NCBI GenBank assembly: GCA_012932865.1
Contig: SAXG01000031.1
Location: forward strand, 372,001 to 436,000
Length of the DNA: 64,000 nucleotides
DNA from: Amylostereum areolatum
Taxonomy: Eukaryota > Basidiomycota > Agaricomycetes > Russulales > Stereaceae
Direction: 5' to 3'
Shown: positions 11,786 through 22,340 of the stretch, one piece after another
Layout: every line of letters starts with the position of its first letter
Position numbering within the stretch: position 1 is the stretch's first letter
The notes under the pieces: generated by a model
What the model was told of the DNA's origin: nothing
Database searches by the model: none
Seen by the model: only the letters and a program-made list of their open reading frames with translations
Program-made: the position numbers and the translations under genes

Positions 11786-14533
11786 TCATCCCTCAGCGAG
11801 ACCCGGTGCCGGCGTCGTTTCGTCGATGTGATCCCAGTCCTCTTCTGTCGAACGTGGGAAGGAGCGCGCCTCCCACCATCGCGCAAAGCCACCGTTCATC
11901 AACTCCTTCGCACCCTCCGTCATCACATCCTTGACACGGTCTCTTTCCGTGGGCACTTTGCGACCGTCGACCTCCACAAGCCACTTCTCATCCACGGCTA
12001 TCTGCATCTGCCGAGCCACGTCTTTGTCTTTCCCGGGGGTTGTATGCCTCGTTCCTCGCGACATTATGGTTTGATGCTGCCACTTCATGTGTTGCGCAAT
12101 TGCTCGCCAGACCGGGATACCAGGCGATAGCCTTCCGAGACGGGAAAATGTAGCATTTGGGCCAATGGACCGATAGCTGACCTATCCGTTGGTGAGTCGA
12201 TCGGACATTTCTCTGTACTGGACAACTGTACTCACTTTGATATCTTTGATGTTCTGCTCCTGCGCTTGGTCGTATGGTGTGAAGCTTTTCAGCTTTCCCG
12301 TGCGATTCACTAACCAGCAAAACTTTTTTAGAAATGCCCTAGGTTTGAAACTCGTCAACACCATTCTTGTCGGGACTTCACCGTTGCTCTCACCGCATCT
12401 CGGGGGTCAGCTCCTTCTGCAGTGCTTGAATGAGTTCCATGACTTCCTGCTTATATTTTGGATTGCCCCCTCCTGCAAAGCGGAGAAGAAGGTCCGGTAA
12501 GAGATCCTCCATCCGTCCGACGTCTCCCGACTTGATCGCTTCGCGTAGGTCAAAGTAGAGCAAGACGTCGAAGATGAACATAACAGTACGAAACTTGACC
12601 TCATCCTTGTTATCTTTTTTCCTCGCCATCTTTTCCAGGGCCGCTCGCGATGCGAACTGGTTGTAGATCTCCTCGGCCAGGAGAGCGAGCTCTTCAGGTG
12701 TCTTTGTGGTGAGTTCATCGAGCTTCTCAACCCCTGCTACCTGGATCCAACATGCGAGAATTAGACCCTCGCCGACATGCCATAACGCTTCATCTAGATG
12801 GTGCCAATGCGGTCCTTTTGCTTGCGTCTTCTGCAATCCCTTGCGATTGAGCAAGTCGAATGCACGCTGTAAGCTGGGCCCTGCTGACGTTCCACGGAAT
12901 TGGTCGAGAATCGACGCCGCTAGTGCAAAAAGGAGATGCAGCCACCCAAATACAGGAAGGATCCAGTCGAGGCGCTCGTCGCTGTTCTTGTCTTCGTGTC
13001 GAAATTTGATCAGGCCGCGCAAGCGATCCACAGTGAGTTGGTCTCCTATAAACACGATCAGGCGCTCTTGTGAGAGCTTCTCTCGCTCATCTGCACCATC
13101 CAACTTGAGCTGACGCAACCACTCCTGTAGAACTTTTAGGTTGCCCTCGTAGCTGGCCTCCTCGATGTCGGCTGTTTGCAATATGAACTGGTGTGTGATG
13201 TTCTCGGGTCCTGACGGGAGAAGTTCCACAGGCGGTGGCGGGGATAGGATGGGATTGTTACGATGCTCGTAATTTATTAGAGGTGGACTGTTGAGCAGAA
13301 AGCGTAGGATGCGGTCCTTCGCGTGGGCTTCGACTCGCTGGTCACCTTCTGCTTGGCGGGGCAGTTGGCCAACCAGCATTTTCTCGAGGCTAAACGGCTC
13401 CTTCGCCCCTTCCCTACGCTGCCTCTGGTAGTCCGCGTTCATGGCAGGTGTTAGTTCGGCATCCTTGGGAAGCACCCAGATCGTCCCGGCGCACCCGCTG
13501 TAGGAGTGGTGGTTCTTGTCTGACCGCTGCGAGAAAACTCGCATCGGGATGTTGACATTGTCGTATGTGGCGACGAAGGCTTGTTCGCGTATGATCTTGA
13601 CCACTTCTTCCATTGCAATGTCCGAGATCTTGTCCATCCTCTCTGTTGTCCATTTGATGCTCATGATCATTCCTGTGGCATGTAGGGCATCAAATGCACG
13701 GGAAGAGAGACCACACGTCTTCAGGTAGATTGCCCACAGGCCCGCAAGGCGGCTCCGTCGATGAGATCGCGTGTACGACAGCATTCCGAGTATGTTCAAG
13801 ATTACCTGGTATCGAGGCCAAGGTAAGTGTGCACTGTCGCATACGAGTTAAGAAGATGGCTCACATTTTCAGGAGACTTGTGCTTATTGCGGGATGCTTG
13901 TCGGCCGCTCCATGCAGCGGCCATGAGGATCTCCCATAACTCAGAGGCACCGTCGTCTTCACCAGTGGCCAGGGTTGTTGCGAGTTTGCCGAAGTTGAGA
14001 GATGTCAAGGACTCCATGGACATGGGATTGTCCCCGGGGGTAAAGTGGCAAGCGATCCTCTTCATCCCTCTTCGCACGAGCTCCTTTGCACAGTCGATAA
14101 CAAACCTTTTCAGGCAGGCTTGCCCAGCCTCGGCTCTTCCACCTGGAGGATGCCACCAGCGGCGAAGGATGTAAGGTAACTCTTTGCTGGTAAAAAGGCT
14201 TGTCCGTTGGAATTGTATGACACTATCGGCCGTGCATTTTTCATCCCCCCAGCTCAAGGCATCGAGAAAGAGAGCAAGATCCAAACCGAGTGCGTTGATA
14301 AGTTCGCAAATTTGGCGGACCTTTGCGTGTATGTCTATGGGAACGGTGCGCGGGCGCGTGGGGAAGTGTGGTGGTTCATCGACGTCCATATCGGAGTCTT
14401 CGCTATCAGAGGAGGAGGAGGAGGAACTGTCTTCATCTTGCATGGAGAAGTTGTCGGAGTCAGCGTAGTCAGAAAATGTACCATCGTACAGGTCTTCAAA
14501 AAATAGAGATGCTTCAGATTCATTGTCGGACAT
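11786..14533 (-). CDS. DUF6589-family protein, candidate transposase of the RecQ/DUF6589 element
   Basis: Four exons: 14533-13865, 13805-12394, 12338-12236 and 12181-11786. Introns are GT-AG, phases match, and about 859 residues are read without a stop. An alternative start lies at 14608. The N-terminus is acidic (QDEDSSSSSSSDSEDSDMDVDE). The core shows features I associate with the basidiomycete DUF6589 family: VATYDNVNIPMRVFSQRSD, then VFIGDQLTVDRLRGL, GWLHLLFALAASILDQ, HWHHLDEALWHVGEG and FCWLVNRTGKLKSFTPYDQ. The conserved Asp in YDN, Asp in GDQLT and a later Glu could form a DDE-like triad, which is an inference. The C-terminus (RGTRHTTPGKDKDVARQM...) is basic. It ends 49 bp from the RecQ-like gene, tail to tail. 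No function is established for the family. Confidence 0.8.
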
Positions 14534-14695
14534 GGTGCAAGCAGTTGTGGAGAGTAGCAAAAGAGCATATTCAATTTCGGATGGTGTAGAGGAGCCATAG
14601 GGGCTCAAGCGCTCAAGGCGGACATGGCCAAACTGGACACCGCTAGTCGGACCGGTAGTGCTATGATGTAGGTATGATGAGTAAAAATCACCTGA

Positions 14696-14748
14696 CTGTG
14701 ACCTTCTGTCACAGAGGTGCGGTGCCTTGACAAAGTGCCCCAGACGTT
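14696..14748 (-). repeat. Right terminal inverted repeat of the RecQ/DUF6589 element
   Basis: Read on the minus strand it starts AACGTCTGGGGCA and ends CTGTGAC-AGAAG-GTCACAG, matching the left end at 43 of 53 positions. It lies 163 bases upstream of the likely DUF6589 start codon (14533), so it may also hold promoter elements for that gene. Confidence 0.7.
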
Positions 14749-14880
14749 AGATAGCGAGTTGTGCAGGGGTTTTTCGAGGGTGAGTCAAGTGTGATTGTGT
14801 CATCCCATCATCATGATTTCATCATCCCATATTTCCCTCGTCCCCCGCTGAAAAACCCCTGCACAACTCGCTATCTAACG
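14745..14880. repeat. Perfect 31-bp inverted repeat (hairpin) next to the right element end
   Basis: The arm 14745-14775, starting CGTTAGATAGCGAG, is repeated exactly inverted at 14850-14880 (ending CTCGCTATCTAACG), with a 74-base spacer. Its outer CGTT overlaps the tip of the right terminal repeat. It contains no gene. It may be part of the element, a small separate insertion, or a by-product of insertion. Confidence 0.85.
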
Positions 14881-15693
14881 GCGGGAACGAGACTACGTTG
14901 CTGACATCCTCGCCATCTACGCCGTGCTTACGGGGAAGATGCGGCCACCGGACCAAGACGTCACCATTGCTGACCTCCTGCCCCTCTTACCACGGGGGCC
15001 AGACTTGCCGATCGACGATCAGCCCGACCTGAATCAGTGGTGGGATGAGAGAGGGGTGGTGGAGAAGGGCGTGCAGTCAGCGGTGCTGGATGCGGTGGCC
15101 GTGTGGGAGGAGTGTACAGTGAGTACCCTTGCCGTGCAATGCAGTATACCGCTGACCTGTCACCCTTTTGCAGCCCTCCAACGTGGCCCTGACCCGAATA
15201 CGCGCCATCAAGCGCGAAGTCGAGGACCAGCTGATCGAGGTTGACTCGGAGAGCCCCTTGCTGACAGCCCAACTCGCCGCCTCGGCGAGGGTCACCGACC
15301 TCGGCCCCACCGGCCAGACATTCGTGCGCGGGCAGATGGATGATCTGGTCAATGCGTGGAAGGCACTGGAGAACATCCGGGACATATACATCCAGCCGAC
15401 CGCACAGGGGATGGCAAGGAGGCTGGAGTCGATGGTGCCGGACCTGCAGAGACTCGCCAAGATGGACGCTGTTGCGACAGAACTGGGGGAATTGGTCAGG
15501 AGAGTCGGCGATAGTGGTGAGTCGGTCGGTGGCTGGTCCTTCCGGTGAGCGGTGATGTTTTGGTATGGGATTGTTAGGACTGTATTTTTAACATCATTTT
15601 CATTTTCCCTTTCATCTTCCACCTTTGTATATCATGAGGAGACTGTATGCTACGCCTACAAGTAGAAATAATGCATGTAAGAAACCCAGAAGG

Positions 15694-17971
15694 TCAAGCC
15701 TGCATCTCTGCCTGAAGCTGAGGCTGAGGGGAAGGTGGAAGTTTGTTAAATTTGGCCTGGGCACGCTCGGCGAGACCTGTCCACATTACGACTTGCCGCC
15801 GAGCAAAACACGCCGCCCTGGGTCTTCCGGCGAGTGCTGTCGCCGCCGCTCTGTCCGTCCATCTTCCGGCGAATGTCTTGTAACCCCTACCAGTGAGCTC
15901 CATCTCCAACTGGAGGATCTTCAGCTCTTCCGCTGTCCTGTTATACGCCATCTTTGCCGAGAGCCAGTTCACCCTGTAGACTACGGCGAATTCAGCATAG
16001 GCGATCGCCGCAGAGTGGGTTCACACTCACAGTCGAGCAGTTGCAGGTTCTTTGTGGCATCTGACTCCACATCAATGATCCAAAACCAGGCAAGCTTGGG
16101 CATCCGTTTGGAGGTATTGGCAGGGTCGACGACGGCGGTGGTGACCTTGAGGTCGTCGTGGGTGAGCCGCTGATACCGTCCCCAAACAAAGGTACCTGTA
16201 GAGAGTGCAGGCCCCGCCGATGTCGAGGCGGATGGGTCCTGGGGAGCATGGAGGGCCTCGGTGAGTCCAGGGAGGTCCGGCATACCGGAGGGGTAGGCTT
16301 GCCGCATGATGATGTTGTCGGCGTCGTCACGAGTGACTATTTCGCTCGCCGAACCATCATCGTCGGTGGGTCTTGGTGGGGGAGTGAAGAGCTCGGTGTC
16401 GGCGGGCCAGCCGATGATGTTGAGGGTGTCGAGGGAAGTGTTGTAGATTCTGGTGGTGACTCGCATGTCACGGTCGATAGCGTTGAGCTCGTCCTAGGCC
16501 CTGCCCTTGAGGCACTAAGAGTTCCTGACGTCGCGGATGTGGGTCTCGAAATGCCATGCCTTTGAACCTAGCGAGACGCGAATTTTGTGAAGGGACTCGT
16601 CAAGCACGGCGAGACACATCTCCTGCTCTAGACGAACGAGGTTGGCGTTCTCTGGCTTGGATAGCCAGGTCCGGCCCATCATAGAGGGGAGGGTAGATGG
16701 CCATCCGCTCAGGCTGAATGCTGACACCGCATAGAAGCGGTGTAATGTCCTGCCAGTCGTTGTCAGCCTCGCCGAAGCACTCGATCTCGGGGGAGAGACG
16801 TGAGGAGGAACAGATCGTCGGCGGCGGGGGGGGCGAAGGTAGGTCATGGCCTCGGCTTGGAAATTGTCGACTTCCTTGAGGATGCGCTGACGCTTGCGGC
16901 CGAGCTCGTGACTCTCTTTGGCGTTCTGGGGCATTGCCCTGATCTCGACCTGGAGCTTGATCCTGAGGTGTGCGGCGAGTCAGTCACCGATCAAGGTTTG
17001 CCGTGCACTCGCTGTGCACTCGCCGGCGGACGATTGGGGTACTCACATGCTGCTCTGGATAGATATCCCCTTTGCCATCCATGTCCCTCTCCCTAGGATG
17101 CCCTGGCCCTCGCGCTCCTCCTGCATTGTCAGTGTCTCTACCTGACTGACCGTGCGGCCTTTTTGTTGTGCGACTTCAAATATCAGCATCCTCTCGGGCT
17201 CGGTGTCCCTCAGGGCTTGGGCTTCCACAGCCTCCTTGAGCCACTCTTCTTGCCGCCATAAGGCGACCGTCTCTGATATTTTCAGGAGGGTGGCGGTACG
17301 CGCCTTGAGGTCGGTGAGCATCTTGCGCCATTTCCTGCAGAGGGTGTCGCCTTCGGCGAGTGAGCCAGCAAGCGATGCCACAGCGGAGAAGGGCTTACCC
17401 ATTCCGACCATCTTCTTCCAGTTGGAGTCGTTCATGTGGCCGTCGATGGTCTCGGCCCTGGAGCCCAAGGTCATGCCGCGGGTGCTGGTGCCGATCAAGT
17501 TCATGAAAGACCACAGGGTCTCGAGGATCTCGCCATCAATGAGGCCAATGCCGGGGATAAATATCGGCGAGAACTTCGCTGTGCAGTCGTTGACATGGCC
17601 AAAGACGTGCCATATTCCTATACCTTTGAGGAACTCCTTGAAGACGGGCATCTCGAGGAAGTCGCTGGCCTCGAATCTGTCCTTGAGATAAACACCATAC
17701 TGACACATGATGTCGTACATAAGCAGGACCCGCTGGATGCTGTCCATGTTGTGGTGCAGGGCATTGTGGACGATGTAGTTGACGTTCTTTTGCCTGAGCT
17801 CGGTGAGTAATCTTGCCGAGCGCAGAGTGCACGGCGCTTACTTTTCCCCCTTCTGCAGGTCGGCGATGCACTTGGGTACCATGCAGCCATGCCGGGCACA
17901 GTAGTAGGCGACCACGCCGGTGACGTCGAGGTTTTGCCGGTCAAGGTTGCCTTTGTTACGTGCCCAGTGGT
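15694..17971 (-). pseudogene. KDZ-type (Kyakuja-Dileera-Zisupton) transposase, C-terminal half, broken
   Basis: Exons 17971-17842, 17793-17047, 16962-16031 and 15973-15694 join in phase. Diagnostic segments of the KDZ family are VVAYYCARHGCMVPKCIADL, LLMYDIMCQYGVYLKDRF, GIGIWHVFGHVNDCTAKF, FIPGIGLIDGEILETLWS, STRGMTL and HMNDSNWKKM, then a long helical tail. These transposases use an RNase H fold to move large DNA transposons. The N-terminal half is missing because Gypsy A is inserted at 17971/17972. The remainder carries TAG stops at 16515-16517 and 16494-16496, both where Gln is likely, and frameshifts around a C-rich tract near 16830 and near 16680. Introns contain CTCGCCG-like strings. 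TET/JBP genes, one of which lies at 52447, are known to be linked to KDZ elements in basidiomycetes. Confidence 0.82.
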
Positions 17972-18391
17972 TGTCAGAAACACAGTTTATGAGACCGATG
18001 AACCGCCTAAGTCGCGACGATGGGAGGAGCGAGAAGAAAATAGATTCGAGAGTGCCGGGGTCTAGGGTAGTGCAATGTGCGCTACAGTACCGTATGACGA
18101 GATGGACAGTCTAGGGAGAAGGGAAGAGAAACACTGTCCTTATATACAAGTGGGAACGATGGTGCGATGCGATGCGATAGTGGTGCGAGCGAGGGGAACA
18201 ATAGGAAAGGAGTCATGGGGCGGAGGACAAAGGTCCGGAGCAGTGATGTCATAGATAAGGATGCGGAACCCCACTCGGAAGTCCGGGCAATGACGTCGTT
18301 GAAGCATGTGATGCAAGGGAAAGTCATGTGCCGTGACACGTCGCGTGTACGAGGTCTGCAAACGAAGAGAGAAATGGAGCGATCCGTGACA
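17972..18391 (-). repeat. LTR of Gypsy A (3' LTR)
   Basis: Read on the minus strand it starts TGTCACGGATCGCTCC and ends GTTTCTGACA. It is about 420 bp and matches the LTRs at 37226-37648, 53578-53998 and 61893-62315. A TATA-like TGTATATAAGGAC lies mid-LTR. The plus-strand flank is GTGGT, which is followed directly by KDZ coding sequence; no matching duplication is found at the far end of the A/B block. Confidence 0.88.
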
Positions 18392-18616
18392 ATGCGATGC
18401 GATAGTGGTGCGAGTGGGGGGAACAATAGGAAAGGAGTCATGGGGCGGAGGACGAAGGTCCGGAGCAGTGATGTCATAGATAAGGATGCGGAACCCCGCT
18501 CGGAAGTCCGGGCAATGACGTCATTGAAGCATGTGATGCAAGGGAAAGTCATGTGCTGTGACACGTCGCGTGTACGAGGTCTGCAAACGAAGAGAGAAAT
18601 GGAGCGATCCGTGACA
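18392..18616 (-). repeat. Truncated second LTR copy in tandem with the Gypsy A 3' LTR
   Basis: The first about 225 bases of the same LTR are repeated directly upstream of the full LTR. The copy starts exactly at the LTR tip (TGTCACGG, 18616) against pol sequence and ends inside the CATCGCAT run, where the full LTR begins. Confidence 0.85.
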
Positions 18617-18707
18617 GCCTTCCACTTGTTGCCTTCCTTGATGCGGACATTGTTGTATCTCCAGCAGACGTCCATCTTGGAGAAGATCTTTGCACCTTTG
18701 AGGCGGT
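18617..18707 (-). pseudogene. Gypsy A reverse transcriptase fragment (distal side of the hAT insertion)
   Basis: About 90 bases encode RLKGAKIFSKMDVCWRYN and VRIKEGNKWKA, which continue the RT frame found at 34550-34827 on the other side of the hAT. After WKA the sequence jumps to an LTR tip at 18616, so everything from mid-RT through integrase is deleted in this copy. Confidence 0.85.
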
Positions 18708-18922
18708 TAGGCAGGGACACGGGTCTGCCGACCCGTGGCGGGTCACGGGTACGGGTCACACGGGTATGGGTGCGGGTCCATCTGTCGGAACCCGTGGCCT
18801 CCCGCGGGGACCCGCACCAACCCGTACCAGATTTGGACCCCGGAGGCCAGTGTCCAAGCATCAGCAGATAGATAAACAGGCACATTGATAGTGAATACTA
18901 TATACATGAAGTAAATAACAAA

Positions 18923-21116
18923 TCAGGGACAGTGAGCATGACAAGTAAACACATGGTGGGAGGGAGAGGGAAGGAGGGGGATTGGAATCACGCCCTTCTG
19001 GAATCGGGTAAAGATCCAGCATTGGAGAAGTGCATGCTCGTACTGGTCTAACAACTTCATGTCCTGGATTGTGTCAAAGTCAACCCCGTCTAAGCCCCAG
19101 CCCTCCACCATCCCCGCAAACCCATCAAAGTCCTTGTACACTGTGCGGTGATATCTAGACAAGTAGTCCCGGACCGCCTTAACCCACCCTCGTCGATATT
19201 CCACCTGGTCCAACTCCCATCCGCGCAGTGTGTACCAACCGTGGTACCAGACAACGCGCTCAATGGCCTCCATCAGGTCGTGTTGATCCTGGTTGTAGTC
19301 GTACTTGTCCTTGTTGTGGAAGTCAAGATAGTTGCCTACAAGCTCAAGCAGAAGTTCTTCCTCGTTTGCACGGTACAGGATGATGTACCGAAGCTCCTCA
19401 TCTTCTTCGAGCATTGATGTGGTGAGCAGGCACTCGCACTGGAGGCCACCGAGTGTGGGGCTGGGATAAGTGCCCGCCACAATCTGCGCGCTGACTTCCG
19501 AACCAAAAACTTCAACTCCGCCGTACTTATAGAACAGGTTGGGATCAAATGCGGGGTCGACGGTGGAATTAAAGGCTTTGCCTGCACGGGGCCAGCACTG
19601 ATCCTTCCAATAGAAGTCACTCAGCAGGCTGCGCCACTCTTGCGTCGACAGAAGTGTGACTTTTGGGTCAGAGTCAAGAAGGGAAATACGCCGGAGAAGA
19701 TGAGGCCAAAGCTGGACAAGATGAAGATAAAACAAGGTTTGTTTTGAAGGGGCGGGGCCCCAAAGAAGGTGAATCGGCGGCAGCAAGGAGCAAAAGAACG
19801 TGTTGTCGGAAGGTTTGAAGTGGCCAGGGTCGACATCCTGGAATGCACGGGTGAAGCAATCTGAAGGGGGCTTAACATAAGATGGACGAGGCTTTGTGTT
19901 AAAGACACAATGAAATTTGTCTCTCCAAAATGCGAGTTGACCAGCCTTGAAACCTTGGAGTAGCAGGTGCTTTCGTTGAAGACGTGCACGCTCTGTTGGA
20001 CCATCAGTATGAGTGAATTTTTGAGAATGTGATAGCGAGCATGTACCCGCTTCGTCCCGAGCAGCCTGAGCCTTCTTATTCTCCGACTTGCGCGACAGGA
20101 CATGGGGATCCTCGCGCGGCATCGAACCATGCACCTGTTTTTCGACGTCGTCGTTGAACACCCACGAAGGGGGGTAGTACCATTGCTTGAGTCCTTTGGG
20201 ACGGTCCTCGTGCACTGCAACGAATAGTCAGTTGTGGAACGGACGGAAAACATTTCGAACACTTATATATCAAGGGCGTCGAATCTGTCCTACATCGCGG
20301 CCGGCTGGGGCCATGCGCCTCCTTGCGCTCATTAAGGATCCATCGCCAAGGACGATCTAGAAGATATGTTGGGACCCCCGCCTTGATGTATGCAGAGAAC
20401 GCAGCGAAATCGATGGCGGATCGATGGAGGAATATTGTACCTCGGAAGACATGAGAAGAGGCGGTGAATGGGTTCGCTGGGGAGGATACCCATGGGCGTC
20501 GAGTCCACCATTCGAAAAAGGCGGAGATCTTGAGAAGAGACCGCTGGAGGCTGCGAAGGGCAAGGACAAAGTCCGCCCACAAGTCGACGCCGGTAATGAG
20601 CTTGCCGTAGGCATCGGTCGCACGATTGAGAGCAAGTTGGGGCAGGATAACTTGAACCAATGCCGGATCTTGACGAGCTTGCGGAAAAACTACGGCAGCG
20701 CGCACCTTAGCTTGGTCAAGTGCAGTGCAAAAAACCGGACGAAGAGTGGGCTTGAGGATACGTTCGTCGCCGCTGTCTTGCCGGAGCTCCCACATGGACC
20801 TATCAACACTGTCGAGGAGGAAGTCGTTCATCGCCGGGCGAGGAACACGCATGTAGGCAAGCCATGGCGCGGTTTTGTCATATTCTTGAGGCTCTTGAGA
20901 CCATTCGTGGACGCCGAGGTAGCCGTCGGTGCGGGCGAAAATGGAACCAAGGGGTTGTGGAAGGCGATATGTTGGCATATATTCGGTATTGCAGGCCACG
21001 AGACACCACCTCGCCGAAAGCTTCAACCAGCGGGTGTATGGAACGGGGAACGGCTGAGCGTGCGCCAAGCTCTGAGCAGGCGCCGGGCTCGAAGAAGCAC
21101 CGGGATGTGAGTCCAT
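18923..21116 (-). CDS. hAT passenger gene of unknown function (704 codons, intact)
   Basis: Exon 1 is 21116-20294 (MDSHPGASSSPAPAQS...) and exon 2 is 20214-18923, joined by a GT-AG intron in phase, giving 704 residues with no stop. I know of no catalytic motif in it. Visible features are FFEWWTRRPWVSSPANPFTA, RPWRWILNERKE, KGLKQWYYPPSWVF, a basic stretch (RKSENKKAQAARDEAGT) and a Trp/Tyr-rich C-terminal half (VVWYHGWYTLRGWELDQ). Similar proteins of unknown function are, to my recollection, common in agaricomycete genomes. It lies wholly inside the hAT termini, head to head with the transposase gene about 1.5 kb away, so it travels with the transposon. It is better preserved than the transposase, which argues that it matters to the element or the host. 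Confidence 0.75.
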
Positions 21117-21118
21117 GA

Positions 21119-22340
21119 GGGAAGGAGCCGTCGTGAGCAGCGAGGAGGAAGAGGAGACCAGAGCACACGTTGAGAGCGCACAAATCGTGTAGCTCAGTTG
21201 CAGTGCGAAGGCTCGGAAAGTGGTATGCTGGAGCAGCGGGAGCTGGCTTGAGCAGCGAGGAAGAGGAAGAAACAAGCCGTGTTACGAGCACACGGATCGT
21301 GTCGCTCGGCGCAGCCTGATTCCTCGGAAGGTGGGATCGGAAGGGAGGCGGTGAGGCGAGGCCTGCGGGATCAGCCAAAGTCTGATCTGTAAAGGGGAAA
21401 CACGTTAGTGAATGCATCAGGGCGCGCACGCAACAACGCACCTTATGTTTCGTCGTCCGTTTAGACGGACGAGCGGCAAGTGTGTGTGGACGGCGGACAG
21501 GTGTGGGCAGCGTGGGCAGCGGACGTGTGTAGAGGGTGGATTCGGCGGATGCGTGTTGGGCGGACGCGTGTTGATAGATGGGCGGCGGCCGTGGACGGAC
21601 GCGTAGGGTGTGGGTGGATGGGTGGCGACACCAGCGCAGGGCGGCCATGGACGGCCGCATAGTGTGTGGGCGGATGGGCGGATGGGCGACAACACCAGCG
21701 GAGGGCGGACGGGCGGCGGACGGGCGGACGTGTGTGGACGCGTATGGACGCGTGTGGGCGGATGGGCAGCGGAGACGCGACTGGCGGGCGAACGGACAGC
21801 GGAGAAGCGAGTGAACTTGGGTCTTGAAGTGTGGGGTGAGGGGAAGAGGAGGCGAAGGGAAAAATGCGGGGAGCCCGAAGAAATTCAACGTTCAACATTG
21901 AATACGCAAGGCAAACCCGAGTATCCCACATCGAAAATCCGGTGGAGCTTGCTGCCTCGTCGAGCGCCGAGTTGCAACTAGCCAATCAGAGTTTTGGGAC
22001 GCCCTGTCCCAAAGTCCAACTGCCAGGCTCCAGCTGGCGACGTCTTCGTGGAATCGTACGTTTCTCGTCTCTCTTTTTCTCAACTTATTATGGTTTCCAA
22101 GTTTTTAGGTCCCTCAGGAAACTCCCACTCTCCCAAGAAGTGTTTGTCACCGTGAGCTACACAATCCATGCGCTCATTGTGTGACTTCGTTCTTCCTCAT
22201 TGCGCCCCCTCCTCACGGACGGGCTCCTGCTGCTCCAGCCATCCACTCTCCCGAGGAATGCGAGCCTTCGCAAGCTACACAGTCTGTGCGCTCGTTGCAA
22301 GGTTCCATTCTTTCTCCTCGTGTCCTTCCTTGGAAGGGCA
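21119..22340. repeat. Inverted duplication and G-rich repeats between the divergent hAT genes
   Basis: Four related copies of a roughly 110-bp unit carry variants of GAGCTACACGATTTGTGCGC. Two lie at about 21119-21340 (minus orientation) and two at about 22110-22340 (plus orientation). They face each other around a G-rich block (about 21465-21800) built of GGCGGATGGGCGG and GGACGCGTGTGG motifs. The block sits between the passenger-gene start (21116) and the transposase start (22651), so it may be a duplicated two-way promoter. No protein-coding exon is supported here. Confidence 0.6.

Larger units (their letters stand above)
8254..14748. mobile_element. Putative undescribed transposon carrying a RecQ-like helicase and a DUF6589 protein
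   Basis: About 6.5 kb inserted in a solo LTR. Its ends are 53-bp imperfect inverted repeats (8254-8306 and 14696-14748), 43 of 53 positions identical by my count. Both begin AACGTCTGGGGCA and both end with the palindrome CTGTGAC-5 bases-GTCACAG. Inside are two multi-exon genes with no stops in the reconstructed frames: a RecQ-like helicase (plus) and a DUF6589 protein (minus), tail to tail and 49 bp apart. No other retrotransposon or transposase gene is present. I infer a DNA transposon mobilised by one or both proteins. A clear TSD is not seen: the flanks read GTAG on the left and AGAT on the right. It could instead be two genes moved by chance, but the terminal symmetry argues against that. 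Confidence 0.65.
7724..14906 (+). repeat. Solo LTR (second family), split by the RecQ/DUF6589 element
   Basis: The LTR begins TGTCATGAACGCCTCC at 7724 and ends GTTGCTGACA at 14906. A perfect 5-bp TSD, TCCTC, flanks it (7719-7723 and 14907-14911). A TATA-like ATGTATATAAGGG lies near 8000, which fits an LTR promoter. The LTR itself is interrupted from about 8254 to 14748, or to 14880 if the hairpin beside the right terminus is also foreign. A fragment of the same family lies at 62316-62394 on the minus strand. The LTR's own length is then about 560 bp. Confidence 0.72.
7382..15548 (+). pseudogene. Accessory gene of unknown function, split by a solo LTR
   Basis: Exon 1 is 7382-7600 (MLHDHAMQEPEEAYVW...LLAEA). 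After an intron (7601-7648) exon 2 begins RYMVRLSGQYAMWHRA and reads to 7723. There an LTR is inserted with TSD TCCTC, and the frame resumes exactly at 14912 (AIYAVLTGKMRPPDQ). Exon 3 (15174-15548) follows an intron and ends at a stop. Without the insertion the frame is open for about 290 codons, which supports a real gene. I recognise no domain; the last exon is helical with a possible coiled coil (RIRAIKREVEDQLIEVD). It is head to head with the gene at 7142-6265 and tail to tail with the KDZ transposase. The first intron contains CTCGCCGA. Confidence 0.6.

Noticed and set aside
11396..12130. 244-codon plus frame behind the RecQ-like gene as an extra exon
   Set aside because: The spliced RecQ frame ends at 11736, and the DUF6589 C-terminal exons occupy 11786-12338 on the minus strand with matched phases.
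14745..14880. 31-bp inverted repeat as a transcription terminator
   Set aside because: Rho-independent hairpin terminators are bacterial; a 74-base loop and the eukaryotic setting make this unlikely.
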